Source: Nipponacmea schrenckii
Taxonomy: Eukaryota; Mollusca; Gastropoda; Lottiidae
Length of the DNA: 64,000 nt
Direction: 5' to 3'
NCBI GenBank assembly: GCA_030562195.1
Contig: JAUJPP010000003.1
Span: 37,392,602-37,456,601, forward strand
Part shown: piece by piece, positions 50,690 through 61,690 of the stretch
How positions within the stretch are numbered: the stretch's first letter is position 1
Layout: each line of letters starts with the position of its first letter
Made by a program: the position numbers and the translations under genes
The notes under the pieces: model-generated
Told to the model about the DNA's origin: nothing
Seen by the model: the letters and a program-made list of their open reading frames with translations, nothing else
Database searches by the model: none

Positions 50690-50890
50690 AAACGCGATTC
50701 AGTCTAAAGTCTTATCGGATTTTAATAAAAAAAAATATTGTGTGTAGGATCACAATAGAGCTACTGTGTTCATTTAATTCAATGAAATTTTGTGTGATCA
50801 TCGATAACTAAAACATCATTGTCAATTTTGATATATACATATCGACTCCAACGAAAGCTTCTCAGTTAAAGCCCATCATGAACTAGTTCG
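50690..50890 (+). repeat. dispersed repeat of the same family, 5' piece
   Basis: Starts 'gtccgtcggtaaacgcgatt', which corresponds to the GTCCGTCGGT block that opens the copy at 58577, and holds one monomer. Truncated at the right. Confidence 0.65.
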
Positions 50891-50899
50891 GATCAACAA

Positions 50900-51330
50900 A
50901 AACACAAGGAAGTACTAAAATGGAACACAAAGTTAGCAGTAATAAATCAGTACAAATAAATATTCAAGAAAAGATGAGGTTTCCAGGGGGTTCCATCAAA
51001 ACAGGAACCATTCGTATCAAAAATGTTACGTTAGCTTTGGAACTGAAGATACCCAAAAATGTCGTCATTATAAGCATCAACGTTACAAATATTTATCTAG
51101 TACGCATTGTGTTAGACAGCATTTATCGTTTTAGACAACATTTACATAACCTCCAATGGAATAATTGAACCAGTTTTTCACCGGTTTCATTCTGCAACAC
51201 TACATGCAGGGTATTAACATATTAACCCCGTTACAGTAGTGTCAATAACATTAATATCATTACTTAAACAATTATTTCCCTTGCAAGACATACAGAGAGC
51301 AGTCCACAAGTTGTCATGTCTAATTCAACA
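50900..51330. other. intergenic, no supported gene
   Basis: An 82-residue frame (50920-51168) opens with ATG and is Ile/Val/Lys-rich, but has no domain I recognise and no splice context. I do not call it a gene. Confidence 0.4.
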
Positions 51331-51782
51331 CTATTAACATTCACTCAATTTATACATTTTGTAGTGCATGAAAAGTCTCACATTTTCATGTATGTCGTGG
51401 AATGTCTGTGGTAGCATACGGAAGTAGATGAAAAACGTGTCCTCAAATGAAAATAGCTGCTTCACCAAATGCTGGTATTCCCCAAATCGAGCTTGCTCTT
51501 GCAGTAATTCGTGAACCAAGTATTCATGTGTTCTTTTCTTGTTTTTTCGCCGTTTATTATAGATATCCAGTGCTATGACTTCAGTGTCACTGATCGATTC
51601 ATTCGCCATGTCGTCTTCCTCTCTAGCAATTACGCCTACATTTACGCCCAAATTACGCCTCCGAGTACGCTAATGTGGACATAGTACAACGCAGCGTATT
51701 ACGCAGAGTCATTTCAGGCGTTTTCCGACGCGTATAACGTGGCGTGAAAACGCTCCTGAAAACGCGAATGTGGACACAGGCC
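51331..51782 (-). mobile_element. PIF/Harbinger-like DNA transposon fragment
   Basis: The minus strand starts at a terminal sequence 'ggcctgtgtccacattcgcg' (51782 downward), flanked by TTA (51783-51785), the 3-bp target preferred by Harbinger elements. About 100 bp in, a second terminal-like motif follows, and then a transposase-type frame. The opposite terminal repeat was not found, so the copy is truncated at the left. Confidence 0.75.
51334..51651 (-). pseudogene. HARBI1-like transposase N-terminal fragment
   Basis: 105 residues. The middle, 'EYLVHELLQEQARFGEYQHL' followed by an F-x-x-Y-F-R-M motif and an F-x-D-I-x-E-x-V motif, resembles the N-terminal region of Harbinger transposases and HARBI1-like nucleases (basic run, W/Y-V-H-x-x-L/ L-x-x-R-x-x-F-G, then F-F-x-F-F-R-M). 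The DDE nuclease domain is missing. The stretch before the middle ATG is acidic. Either a remnant or the first exon of a longer copy that was lost. Confidence 0.7.
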
Positions 51783-52077
51783 TTAACCAACTATCATTCA
51801 ACATTCACTCAATTTATACATTTTCACGCACGTGCATTTACTTTCTAGTGCATGCATAGTCTCACATTTCCAGTCTCTCGAGTTCTCGCAGGTTTTCATA
51901 TTTTGAATATAAAAACTCAAGATCAATATCACTTTTATTCAACATATTATGAACAATATTATGACAGAATGGTGAATTTATAAAAAAAAACAATAAAGAT
52001 AAATAATGATAAATAAATTATTTATGGCTGGATCAACGCATTCAACTTCGTGCACAACTAGCTTAAACATCCTTCTA

Positions 52078-52507
52078 CGGTGGCTCAAATACGACATTAT
52101 TCACTCTTATTTTGTATTATAAACATTTATTTTCACCTAGATTGTCACCTTTGAATCAAAAAGTTTAATTTTCGAAAATCAGGTAATAATTTCTACAGCT
52201 TTTATTTGAAAACTGAAATATGTGATACATAGGTGAAAATGTGGTTGATAATTCCTGTTGTTTTGTATTTTTTATACATTACAGAAAAATCACCTAGTTT
52301 TCACCATGGTGAGAAAAATATTTTTTTAAATTAAAAACTAGAAGCATTATCAACTTCCTTCCACCTAGGTGGAAACTATTTCCACATATGTGAATATAAA
52401 AGTTTTTAAGTAAATTAATTTTTTAAATTCAAAATTGAAGTTTGTAATTCAAAGTAAATTTTTAAATTCATAATAAAAAAGTAAGTCATGTCGTATGTGA
52501 GCCACCG
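52078..52507. mobile_element. 430-bp MITE with 20-bp terminal inverted repeats
   Basis: Left end 'cggtggctcaaatacgacat' pairs with the right end 'atgtcgtatgtgagccaccg' with one mismatch. Both sides are flanked by TA (52076-52077 and 52508-52509), a Tc1/mariner-like target duplication. The interior has no coding frame and is built from palindromes ('tcaccatggtga', 'ccacctaggtgg', 'cacatatgtg'). Confidence 0.88.
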
Positions 52508-52645
52508 TATCCTTTAACATTAATTTGTTATAATTTTCATTATTTAAATTCATTTTCATATTGTTCTAATCTAATAACGTGTGGATATTATATTTAGTCT
52601 TTAAGCATTGAAGTTTATTTCCTATTTGAATGTCTGACTCTCGTC

Positions 52646-55600
52646 ATGAAGTTAGTTGACGAAATACCTCGTCGGATGTATACGGAGGAATTGCAAGGAA
52701 TTGGTTTAACCAACATAGATGCTTCTAATGGTATCATCCCAACGAACAACTGTATTCGAGTATATAAAAGAAGATGGGCCATATTGTGCCTCTTTTCTTT
52801 ATATTCTATGCACAATGCTTACCAGTTTGTACATATGAACATTATAAACAATATAATGATACGATATTATAATGAAAGTTTACCAGATGACGATAAAGAA
52901 AAAGCTAGTTATGTGGACTGGCTTGCTTCAGTATACATGTTAATTTATCTCGTATTCATTTTGCCTGGATTATGGCTACTGAATAAATATGGATTAAAGA
53001 TGAATATTCTATTCGGGGTAATATTAAACTGCTTTGCCTCTTGGATTAAATGTGTTGCTGTTCAACCCGACCGATTCTACATCTTAATGATAGCTCAAGT
53101 ATTAAATGCTTTGTCTAATGTGTTTGTTGCAAGTTTCGCACCTCAGTTATCTGCAGTGTGGTTTGGTGTCGATGAAGTGTCCCTTGCTACAGCAATTGGT
53201 GTATTTGCAAACCAGGTAATAGTTAGCCAAACTCAAAACATTGTCTTCTTGAAGTTTCATTTTGACCACCACAATGAAATTATCTTGTATATTTGAAAAC
53301 ACTTTTAGCTTCTATTTGGTCGATCTCCGTAGCATATCTTGTTTCTAGAAAATACAACAATCACAAATTTCGGACTGGAATAGTGTCTCTGATACATTTT
53401 ATTTGCTTGAAAAAAAAACCAAATGATCATTTTTGTTGCTATGTCTTTAAAGGAAATTATATATTTGTAGTTTGGTGTCGCTATGGGTTTTTTACTTCCA
53501 CCAATGATAGTACCAAATAGTGATAATTTAGATGATACTGGTGTAGGGTTGGGAATAATGTTTTATATGGGTGCTGCAGTAGCTACATTAATAATGCTAT
53601 TGAATTTAATCTGTAAGTAGAATGCAAAAGAATCAGAACAGTTGTAGGGGCAAAACTCCATTTTATTTCATTTATCAATTCAAAATCATTCAAAAGATGG
53701 TCAAAAGAAAAGCTAAACTGAAACTTACATTTACTGGCCAGAAGTAAATCAGTGGACCATTCTGTAGAAATAATAAATTATAACGAGAAGCACATGATGT
53801 GCTCTTGTGCTTTTTAACCAACTCCTATTTCTATATGTCTTATAAACAATAATTATAACGAGATTTATTGGTGGTCCAAGGTGTTTCAGATGGAGTTGAA
53901 ACGCGTCTCTGTTGTTCTCAATAGCTTTGTTTTCATCTGTATCTATTTTAGTTTTTGCTGTTGAAAAGGGGGGGGGGCGTGGGTGGCTCTAAATGAGACG
54001 CGCTCTGTATCGCAATCCATTAAATATTATGCTAATTTCACATAAATTGAATATCTCGTATTCTAATATTAGATACTGTAATGATCTTTATCAACTGAGA
54101 AAATGAATATCCAAACGACGACCACTCTTCAAGATTGAATACGATTGTTCTGCTCTATTCTTTACGTACATTGGAACTAAAATTGTTTTTTCACTATATG
54201 TTACCTAATTTAATGACTTGTCCCCGAGTTGACTGGTATTCTTCCATTTTAGTTTTAGAAAAGAAACCAGAGTTACCTCCAAGTTATGCTCAGTTAGCTA
54301 TTTTACAAGGAATCAACACCGTAGATTATCGTCATTCATTACACATATTAATCAAACAACCATCATTTATATTGATATCAATATCGTTTGGTAAGTCAGT
54401 TTGAATATGTTATTAACCAATACACAACGTTCTAAAGTACATTAAAGTTTTACAGAACAATACAGTTAAGGAGGGAGCAGGAATAATCAGAGAGTGTAAC
54501 AGAGTCCGGTCCAGTTGATATTAGTCCAGCGCCTAATAGTTATTTGGACAGATATGGCTGAGTCAGAAAAACTAGGCACCAAAACTTGGGATTAAACGTA
54601 TTTATACATACCTCGAATCCATCAAACCTCGATTTATTTGGAAAGATGGGTGTTTCTGTCATACTTTCATTATCCCCTACACTATTAATGTCACGCCTAT
54701 GGTTGAGTCAAAGTTTTGTCTAAAGAATTTCAATCGGTCAGTAGCCATTTCAAATTGCGCGCGAGTAAATCGTGCTTCGATTTCAACGGCTATTGGGGTG
54801 GTCAATGACTAGTTAACGCCCTTGCCGGCTTAAGCTCATATCAGTGACTATACATCGGCTTTGCACCGCACACCTGTTTATACAACGAAAGATCAAAGAA
54901 ATTGCCTATATCATGCTATAAATACTTTAAATGTTATTAAGAAATTAGTTTTTGGTTTTATTTGAGATATATTTTTATATAAACAGTCTGTATTTTGACA
55001 GAATCGCTCTATGATATTATTAATCCATAAAACCTAGTAATAATCCATTCGACTAAGTAATTTTTATCATTCTTAGTTTAATGAATATAAAGTTTTATAT
55101 AGAGATTCTAATCTTAAGGCATGGGACAAGTCCAACAGGTTTGAGACCTAAAATTTTATGTCCATTCTGAGAGGAAGTATTTCTTCAGTTGAAAAGAGAA
55201 AATTACATAGAAAACATGATTGATATTTCAGGTTTAATAACTGGTGTATATTATACCATGGCAACATTGTTAAATAACATAGTATTATATTATCATCAAG
55301 TAAGTACAAATTATCATCAATTTAATCAGCATTGTTAAATAATGATATAATCAAGTAGGTAAATATTATCATAAAGTAGGCTAGCATTTTTGCAAAATAG
55401 ATCATTACACCAAAAAAGTAAATATTACATTTACTATCATATAAGTAAGCATTGTGATATAATATTATAATCAAGTAAGTAATATTATCATCATCAAGTT
55501 AGTAAGAAATTTAATGTTATATTATCATCAATAAGAAAATATATCAATGTATTATCATTAAGCAAGTATATATTATTATCATAAAGAAGTGAATATTACA

Positions 55601-58600
55601 ATGTATTATCAGTAAGTAGGTAAATATTATTATCATCAGGTAAGTAAATATGTTTAATATAGTAAATTAATCAAAAGTCTCTTCTAAAGAATGGCAAATT
55701 CGAGAATAATTCGTTTCTGCTAAATGACTTCTTCAGAAACACTTCAGTAGTGCACATTTTTTCATCCTTCTATTACTTATTCAATGTTTAGAATCGATGA
55801 AATAATGTATTATGTTAAATTATAATTATCATGCCAGTTTTGTTTATTAATTGTATAATAATTGCTGAGTAACCATTGTTTAGTGTTTTATATTAAATGA
55901 GCATAAAGTAAATATTGACTGTTAATCGTATAATAAATATTTAGATCAATGAGATAAGATTGATATTAAGTTGTCGTAAAGTTGTAGACTATAGTTAACA
56001 CAACATGGAAGAGTTTTTGGGTCTAAATAAGATGTTTTTTTAAAAGGGGCGCAGATCGCTTTTTCAATGTGGGGGGGGGGGGGATACCAATGGCGTACCC
56101 AGGATTTAATGAAAAGGGGTCGGCATGAGAACGTTTCAGTTGAGCTTGTGACACAGTATCTTTATAGCGATTATTTTTACTCCCGTGCGATTAAATTCGC
56201 TTGTCTGCCCGTGTCCGATGTATTCTACAGGGCGGCCGACACGGCGCCTGGCGACCGATACCTTTCAAACTATCAACTTTAATTTCTGTGGCGGTCCGTC
56301 AATTTTAATGATCACATGACATGATTGACGAAAATATGCGACCGACTTAGTAACGACGCGACGACACATCTAAAGAGTGAGTGCAGAAAACCAACAAATT
56401 GTCCTCCTGTTGCCGAAGGCACAAAATTTCGGAAATTTGATGTTGCCAAATTGTGCCTATTTTAGGCTTACAAAAAACACCCTACTCAAAACATTTGTTG
56501 GGGGGGGGGGACACATGATATTAGTCCGCTCCTGGATTTCTGAAGGGCCTGTCCACCCCTGGATCTGCGCCCTTGTTATCTTATACTTATTATGATACCG
56601 TATATTGCTTAAGTAATTTGTAATAAAAACAAATGTTTTTTTTCATATTCTCGCTCCAACTCTTTAAACCATATTTTTACATCAATTTAGTATTATCATT
56701 TTAAACAATCTCATTTTCTTTTGACCTCATTTGCATAATATTGCTTAGAGAAATGTTGAAAACTATATGTTTAAAATGATGATACCAAACCGATATGTTA
56801 ACATGTAATTAGTTGGGAAATGACAAAACACAATTAACTTATCCACTTTGACCACTTTGACGGTATCCTAATAAGTATTTTGACATTATGAACATTTCAA
56901 CATTGGATTACTCAAATGAGCAGATCATCTTCTTTTAGACCAAAAAAACATTCACATCACAGAGTATCTTGTTTTACTTGCAGAATGAGGAGGTAAATGC
57001 TGGAAGGATTGGTTTAGTAATTGTGCTAGCCGGAATTGTTTCGTCTATTTTAGCTGGTTTATGGCTTGACAGGTTTAAAACATTTAAGTAAGATTAAGAT
57101 ATTTTTTGACATTTGAAAATATTGTTTAGGTCATTGTAAAACTACTTCACGCTTCAAGATTAGCGTTGGGTTATTCAATTTATGCAGATGGTGACAGTAT
57201 ATTCTTTGAAAGTGTCATGCTTGCTTAATATCTTACATACAATTTCATACTATTGTTAAAATAACATAATTTGACTTGATATTTTTTTTAGTTTATCGAT
57301 ATATATTTGTATATATAAATGTCATTCCACGATGCATTAGAAGTATCATTATGACCGGAAAGACTGATATCTCCCAACCCGCTCGCGATGTATTTATTGA
57401 TGTATGAAAAAAGTGTGGGTTGATTATGTCCAGAATACTTAGTCGGTATTTTTATTTCATTTACAATTACGTGAAATTAATTTTACACGGTTGGTCGAAT
57501 TTTATGGAGCATAGAGATAAGATCACCCTCATTATTGTCACTATATCTTTATACCATGCTGAAAAATCGAAGCAATTGTTAATAACAACTACATTGTACA
57601 TAAAATTTCAATGTTTAGAGGAACCTCCGTAACTTTGTACTGGTTATCAACATTATCTATGGTTTTATTTACGTTTACTATTGACCAAAATAAAATATGG
57701 GTTGTTTTTATTACCGCTGGAATACTTGGGTGAGTTTAATTCAGTTAGGTGACAATGCGCAAGACGAAGACGATGTTGAAAAACAATGTTGCATCAAGTT
57801 TTTCGCAACAATGTGGATATACGTTCATTATATGCAACCCGGCCACAATACTTACTGTAACATGTTTCTGCTTTTCCCGTAAAAAAATTGATTTTAATAA
57901 TTTCATATACTTTTCTCGTTTTTGGTGTGTTTTTCATACAAAAAACGGCAATAAACTAAACTGGTGAACTTTTATCTTATAGATTTTTTGTCACTGGGTT
58001 TTTACCGGTAGGATATGAGTTTGCCGCAGAAGTAACGTATCCAGAACCAGACAGCATACCAAGTGGTGTGCTTACAGCCATGACAAACGTAATTATTAGT
58101 TGTAACTTTTAAGCCGACCCGCCGGGAAATTCACAATTGCGCAAAAGTGGGTATAACTATTCCAAATTGCATCATACCAACTTTTATGTTTTTGATTTAG
58201 ACTATTGTGCATTCGAAGCTAATTGGCGACTTAAATTTCTCAAATATGGTGCTTTTACGTTAAGTGGTCCTTTGACAAATATAATATATAACCTATGCAT
58301 TGATGCAAATATATTTCCTGATAAATTCAAAGAAGCAAAAGTTTTACCAATGTAAAAATCCGGCGCTAAATCTGATCCTAATAATTATAGACCAATTTCT
58401 GTATTATCTAGTGTATCTTAACCACTTAAAAGACATTATTCAAAACATATCAATAATTTCTTAAATAATAATAAGTGATTGTATTCGCACCAATCTGGTT
58501 TTAGGTCTAATAGTACTTGTCAAACAGGTTTTTGCTGACATGTACTTGATCGCCGGAAGATAAATCTGTCCATTTTTATACGCCCACATGAAAATGTGGA

Positions 58601-60439
58601 CGTATATTGCCATCACCCCCCTGTCCGTCCGTCGGTCCGTCGGTCTGTCGGTCTGTCGGTCTGTCGGTCCGTCGGTCCGTCCGTCAACAATTACTGTGTA
58701 CGCGATACAGGCCAGAGTTCTTATCCGATTTGAATGAAACTTGGTATGTGCATTTATCTTGATAATATCTCGGACAAGTTCGAAAATGGCATGATTCCAT
58801 ATGTCGGTTTATGAGTTATTGCACTTGATTGACTGAAAAAACGTTCAAATTTACTTGTGTACGCAATAGAAGCTGTAGTTTTTATCCGATTTGAATGAAA
58901 ATTGGTATGTGTATTCATCTTGATAATATCTCGGACAAGTTCGAAAATGGCACGATTCCAGATGTCGGTTTATGAGTTATGGCCCTTGATTAAATGAAGA
59001 AAAAACATTAAAATGTACTTGTGTATGCAATAGAAGATATAGTTTTCATCCGATATGAATGAAACTTGGTATGTGTATTCATCTTGATAATATCTCGCCA
59101 GATGTCTGTTTATGAGTTATGGCCCTTGATTAAATGAATAAAATTTACTTGTGTGCGTAATAGAAGCTGTAGTTTTTATCCGATTGGTATGAAACTTGGT
59201 ATGTGTATTCATCTTAATAACACCTCGGACAAGTTTAAACATTGTGCGATTCCAGATGTCGGTTTATGAGTTATTGCCCTTGATTAAATGAAAAACCATG
59301 GAATATTCTGTTTGCTGAAGTGGGCGTATGTTACCTTGCCTGGCAAGCTATCTTTTACACATGTACTTGTGTATTTTAAAACAAATTGTACGTTGAAATA
59401 ATATATGGTTTTTGGCTGTCGTGTGCTTGGTCGCCGGGGGGTAGGTTTGTCCGTTTTATGCACGTGTGCTTGTGTGTTTTGAACGGGTTGCGCATTGGAG
59501 TGTTGTGTGTGTGTTTTTTTTCGGCTGCTTGGTGCATGGCCGCGGGAACTAAATATTATATCCATTTTATAAACAAATTGTTCGTTGAAAATCTGTCCAT
59601 TTCATGCACATGTACTTGTGTATTTTTAAACAAATTGTACGTGGAGTATTTTATATTTATTTTGTGGCCATGTACTTGATCGCCGGAACCTAGATCTGTC
59701 CATTTGATGCACATGTACTTGTGTATTTTTATTATTTTTAGGTGAATTGTATATTGAGATATTATGTAATTTCGATTTTTTTTTTCGCAATGTATTGCCC
59801 CATGAGCTGAATGTGAGACAGGACCATGTCCTTGTGTATTGGGCCTAATTCTGACCCATGTAAAATAAAGAGTTTATTATTATTATTATTATTATTATTA
59901 TTTTATCATTATTATTGATGTATACGGAGTGATTTGCGCCCAATTTAATAAGGATGTAATCGGTTCAATTCAAGCTGGCCGGAATAAATTTTTATTAATC
60001 ACTGCAATCTTTGTGAAATAAAGATTAAATCATGATATTTTATTTATAGTTATGTAGCTTGATATTTACACTGGGGCTAAGAGAAGTTATTTCTGATTAT
60101 GGAGTAATACAATGTAACATTGCAATGATTGTTATATTTGTGTTCGGTGGTATTTTAACCAGTGAGTAAATGAAACATTTGTAAATTAGATTGTTATACT
60201 GTGAAATGATATACCATTTAGCAAGTTAATATTCTTGTCTGTCTATTATAGGGATAGCGTCCTCTCCAGAATCAAATGTTGAGCATATAAGTTCTTCTTC
60301 GCTTGCGACACAATTCACATTGCTGATATTGTTGCAGCTCAGATTGAATCATGTATTTAATTTTAATACAAATATTTCAGCATGTATCAAAGCTGATTAC
60401 AAAAGACTTACAGTTGAAGAAAATCAAGGCACCCTATAG
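52646..60439 (+). CDS. FLVCR: FLVCR-family MFS transporter, complete
   Basis: Nine exons: 52646-53215, 53471-53612, 54253-54390, 55232-55299, 56984-57087, 57619-57729, 57983-58088, 60050-60161 and 60381-60439 (TAG). They sum to 1410 nt with all phases joining, giving 469 aa; vertebrate FLVCR1 and FLVCR2 are about 525-555 with longer tails. Family runs: YKRRW (40-44) before TM1, '[15 protein letters not shown]' at TM2, 'WIKC', '[20 protein letters not shown]', then '[11 protein letters not shown]', '[13 protein letters not shown]', '[20 protein letters not shown]', '[18 protein letters not shown]' and 'CIKADYKR'. FLVCR proteins are plasma-membrane carriers first described as haem exporters and now shown to move choline and ethanolamine. 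The most divergent part is exon 8, where the usual Q/N-rich TM11 motif is '[15 protein letters not shown]'. Intron 4 holds a TIR element and intron 7 a LINE. Assigning FLVCR1 versus FLVCR2 is not possible. Confidence 0.94.
55300..55660 (+). repeat. degenerate tandem repeat next to the FLVCR exon 4 donor
   Basis: Repeated variants of 'attatcatcaagtaagta' follow the exon 4 splice donor for about 350 bp. Longer matches such as 'cattgttaaataatgatat' mirror the last exonic bases. The repeat looks derived from the exon-intron junction itself. Confidence 0.75.
56044..56574. mobile_element. short DNA-transposon-like element with G-rich ends
   Basis: The left end 'aaggggcgcagatcgc' and the right end, read on the other strand 'aagggcgcagatccaggg', form imperfect terminal inverted repeats. 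Both ends lead into a G run ('gggggggggg' near 56071 and 56502). Its phrases 'tggcgtacccaggattt' and 'ctggatctgcgccc' belong to a kind of MITE common in marine invertebrates. No transposase. The interior is more GC- and CpG-rich than its surroundings. Lies in FLVCR intron 4. Confidence 0.65.
58260..58510 (+). pseudogene. reverse transcriptase fragment of the LINE
   Basis: Contains conserved RT fingers motifs (K-x-A-K-V-x-P-M, then N-Y-R-P-I-S-V-L-S, then Q-S-G-F-R) with three in-frame stop codons. No palm catalytic motif (YxDD) is present. Dead copy. Confidence 0.85.
58577..59353 (+). repeat. full-length dispersed repeat nested in the LINE
   Basis: Opens with a hairpin 'ccacatgaaaatgtgg', then a simple repeat of GTCCGTCGGTCTGTCGGT type, then about four ~155-bp monomers ('gaatgaaacttggtatgtg', 'atctcggacaagttcgaa', 'ccagatgtcggtttatgagt'), and ends 'gcgtatgttaccttgcctgg'-'caagctatctttt'. 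Opening and closing both carry 'gcgtat-tt-cc' or its neighbour. It interrupts the LINE 3' UTR between 'gtccattttta' and 'acacatgtacttg'. This is the most complete copy of the family in the window. Non-coding. Confidence 0.82.
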
Positions 60440-61369
60440 GGGTAAATCCTTAAGTTCAATCCAGGTAGAGTATGAGATAATGACGGGTGTGGGGTGGGCC
60501 CCGTATCCTTAAAAATAAGATAGAGGCTTATTCGCAAAGTTGAGATGGAAAGGGTGTCTTCTTTATTTTCGTTTCTCCTAAATATTAGATTTTTCACAAG
60601 TCAGATGCTCTTGTTGAGGTACCTTAAGTTACTTACATTATAGAGAGTTTCTGTCATGTTTGCAACTATTTTAGCTGCCTAATCGATATTTTGTTTTGCA
60701 TCTATTTGATAAATATGGAGTCCGGTCTTTTTTAGGTGATTAATCGCTCAGAAGTTTAATGTAGGCCAACCTCGTTCTTACGGTTTTGAAAATTATTGCA
60801 CCCACTTTCCACTCCTACTCATTGTTAGCGCTTGTCAACACGGTCAGATATGTCATTATAGAATTATTTCTACTTCTATAATTAGATTTTATCATTCTAA
60901 TTTAACGGTATTAATATTTTTTTGTTATTTGCAGGTTATTGGACTAATATAACCACCCACACATATACACGAAATACAAGTTTGAATTTGATTCAAGACA
61001 AAGTTGATCGGTCTACCATTGCTACAACCGTGAAAGAACACTTGTTGATTAAAGAATTAATGTAAAAAAAATTATTATGAAAGAAACTGCATGGGAAATT
61101 CTTCATCAATAATTACCGGTAGGAAAACAAGCGACGAAGACCATGACAGCTTACCTAACTTTTGTATATTATCCATGTCAGTTCCTCCGACCTACAACAG
61201 CTGCAAGGGGAAATTCCGCAAGCGGTCTCGGGATCTAATGATTCAAGCATGGTTAAATATCGAATAAACCCCCTCTAAATCTAAAACAGAAAGTACTAGT
61301 TTCCTGAAATTAAAACGCCAAATTGCAAAGACATGATCTCAAATTGCTATTAAACCCCATGTATTGGAC
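60440..61369. other. FLVCR 3' flank
   Basis: Probable 3' UTR, then intergenic sequence. No further gene recognised. A polyadenylation site could not be assigned. Confidence 0.45.
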
Positions 61370-61690
61370 CAATTAGAACTCAGAATTTTTGTTATTTGTG
61401 GTAACATTTATGTTAAACTTCTTTCGATATTTTTGATTTTCAATACCATTCATCATTGCGTGATAATTAACTATTTCAGCCAGTTTCGTCAAAATTTGTA
61501 AAGAATTTTGCATTGTAGTGTGTTTACGAGCCAAAAATTGAACGCGTTTTAAAGAACAAAGGCAATAATTCATATTAAATATATTTCGATATGCTTTAGT
61601 TTTAAATGGGTGATAATAAACAATTTTAGCAGGTTGTATCAAAATCCGCAAAGAATCGTTTTACATAATCAGACGCACATTTTTTTCTAA
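61370..61690 (-). repeat. dispersed repeat of the 'ggcaagctat' family, reverse orientation
   Basis: On the minus strand it reads 'aaagaattgt'-like and 'gattttgatacaacctgct' segments matching the 43040-43745 copies; two monomers are visible. The 92-residue minus-strand frame here is not a gene. Confidence 0.6.

Larger units (their letters stand above)
58230..59905 (+). mobile_element. 5'-truncated, broken LINE (non-LTR retrotransposon) in FLVCR intron 7
   Basis: 58260-58510 encodes the start of a reverse transcriptase domain of the CR1/Jockey-like type ('[20 protein letters not shown]' and, after a stop, '[12 protein letters not shown]' and 'HQSGFRSN'), broken by several stops. Most of the RT is deleted; 3' UTR repeats ('catgtacttgatcgccgga') follow from 58540, are split by a nested repeat (58577-59353), and resume to a (TTA)n tail at about 59870-59905. 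It has the same orientation as FLVCR. Confidence 0.85.

Noticed and set aside
50920..51168. 82-residue frame opening with ATG
   Set aside because: No recognisable domain, no splice or transcript support, AT-rich composition; it may be real but I cannot support it.
59284..59679. Frames of 93 and 97 residues
   Set aside because: Both lie in the LINE 3' UTR repeats; composition is Cys/Trp/Val-rich from the repeat and has no domain.
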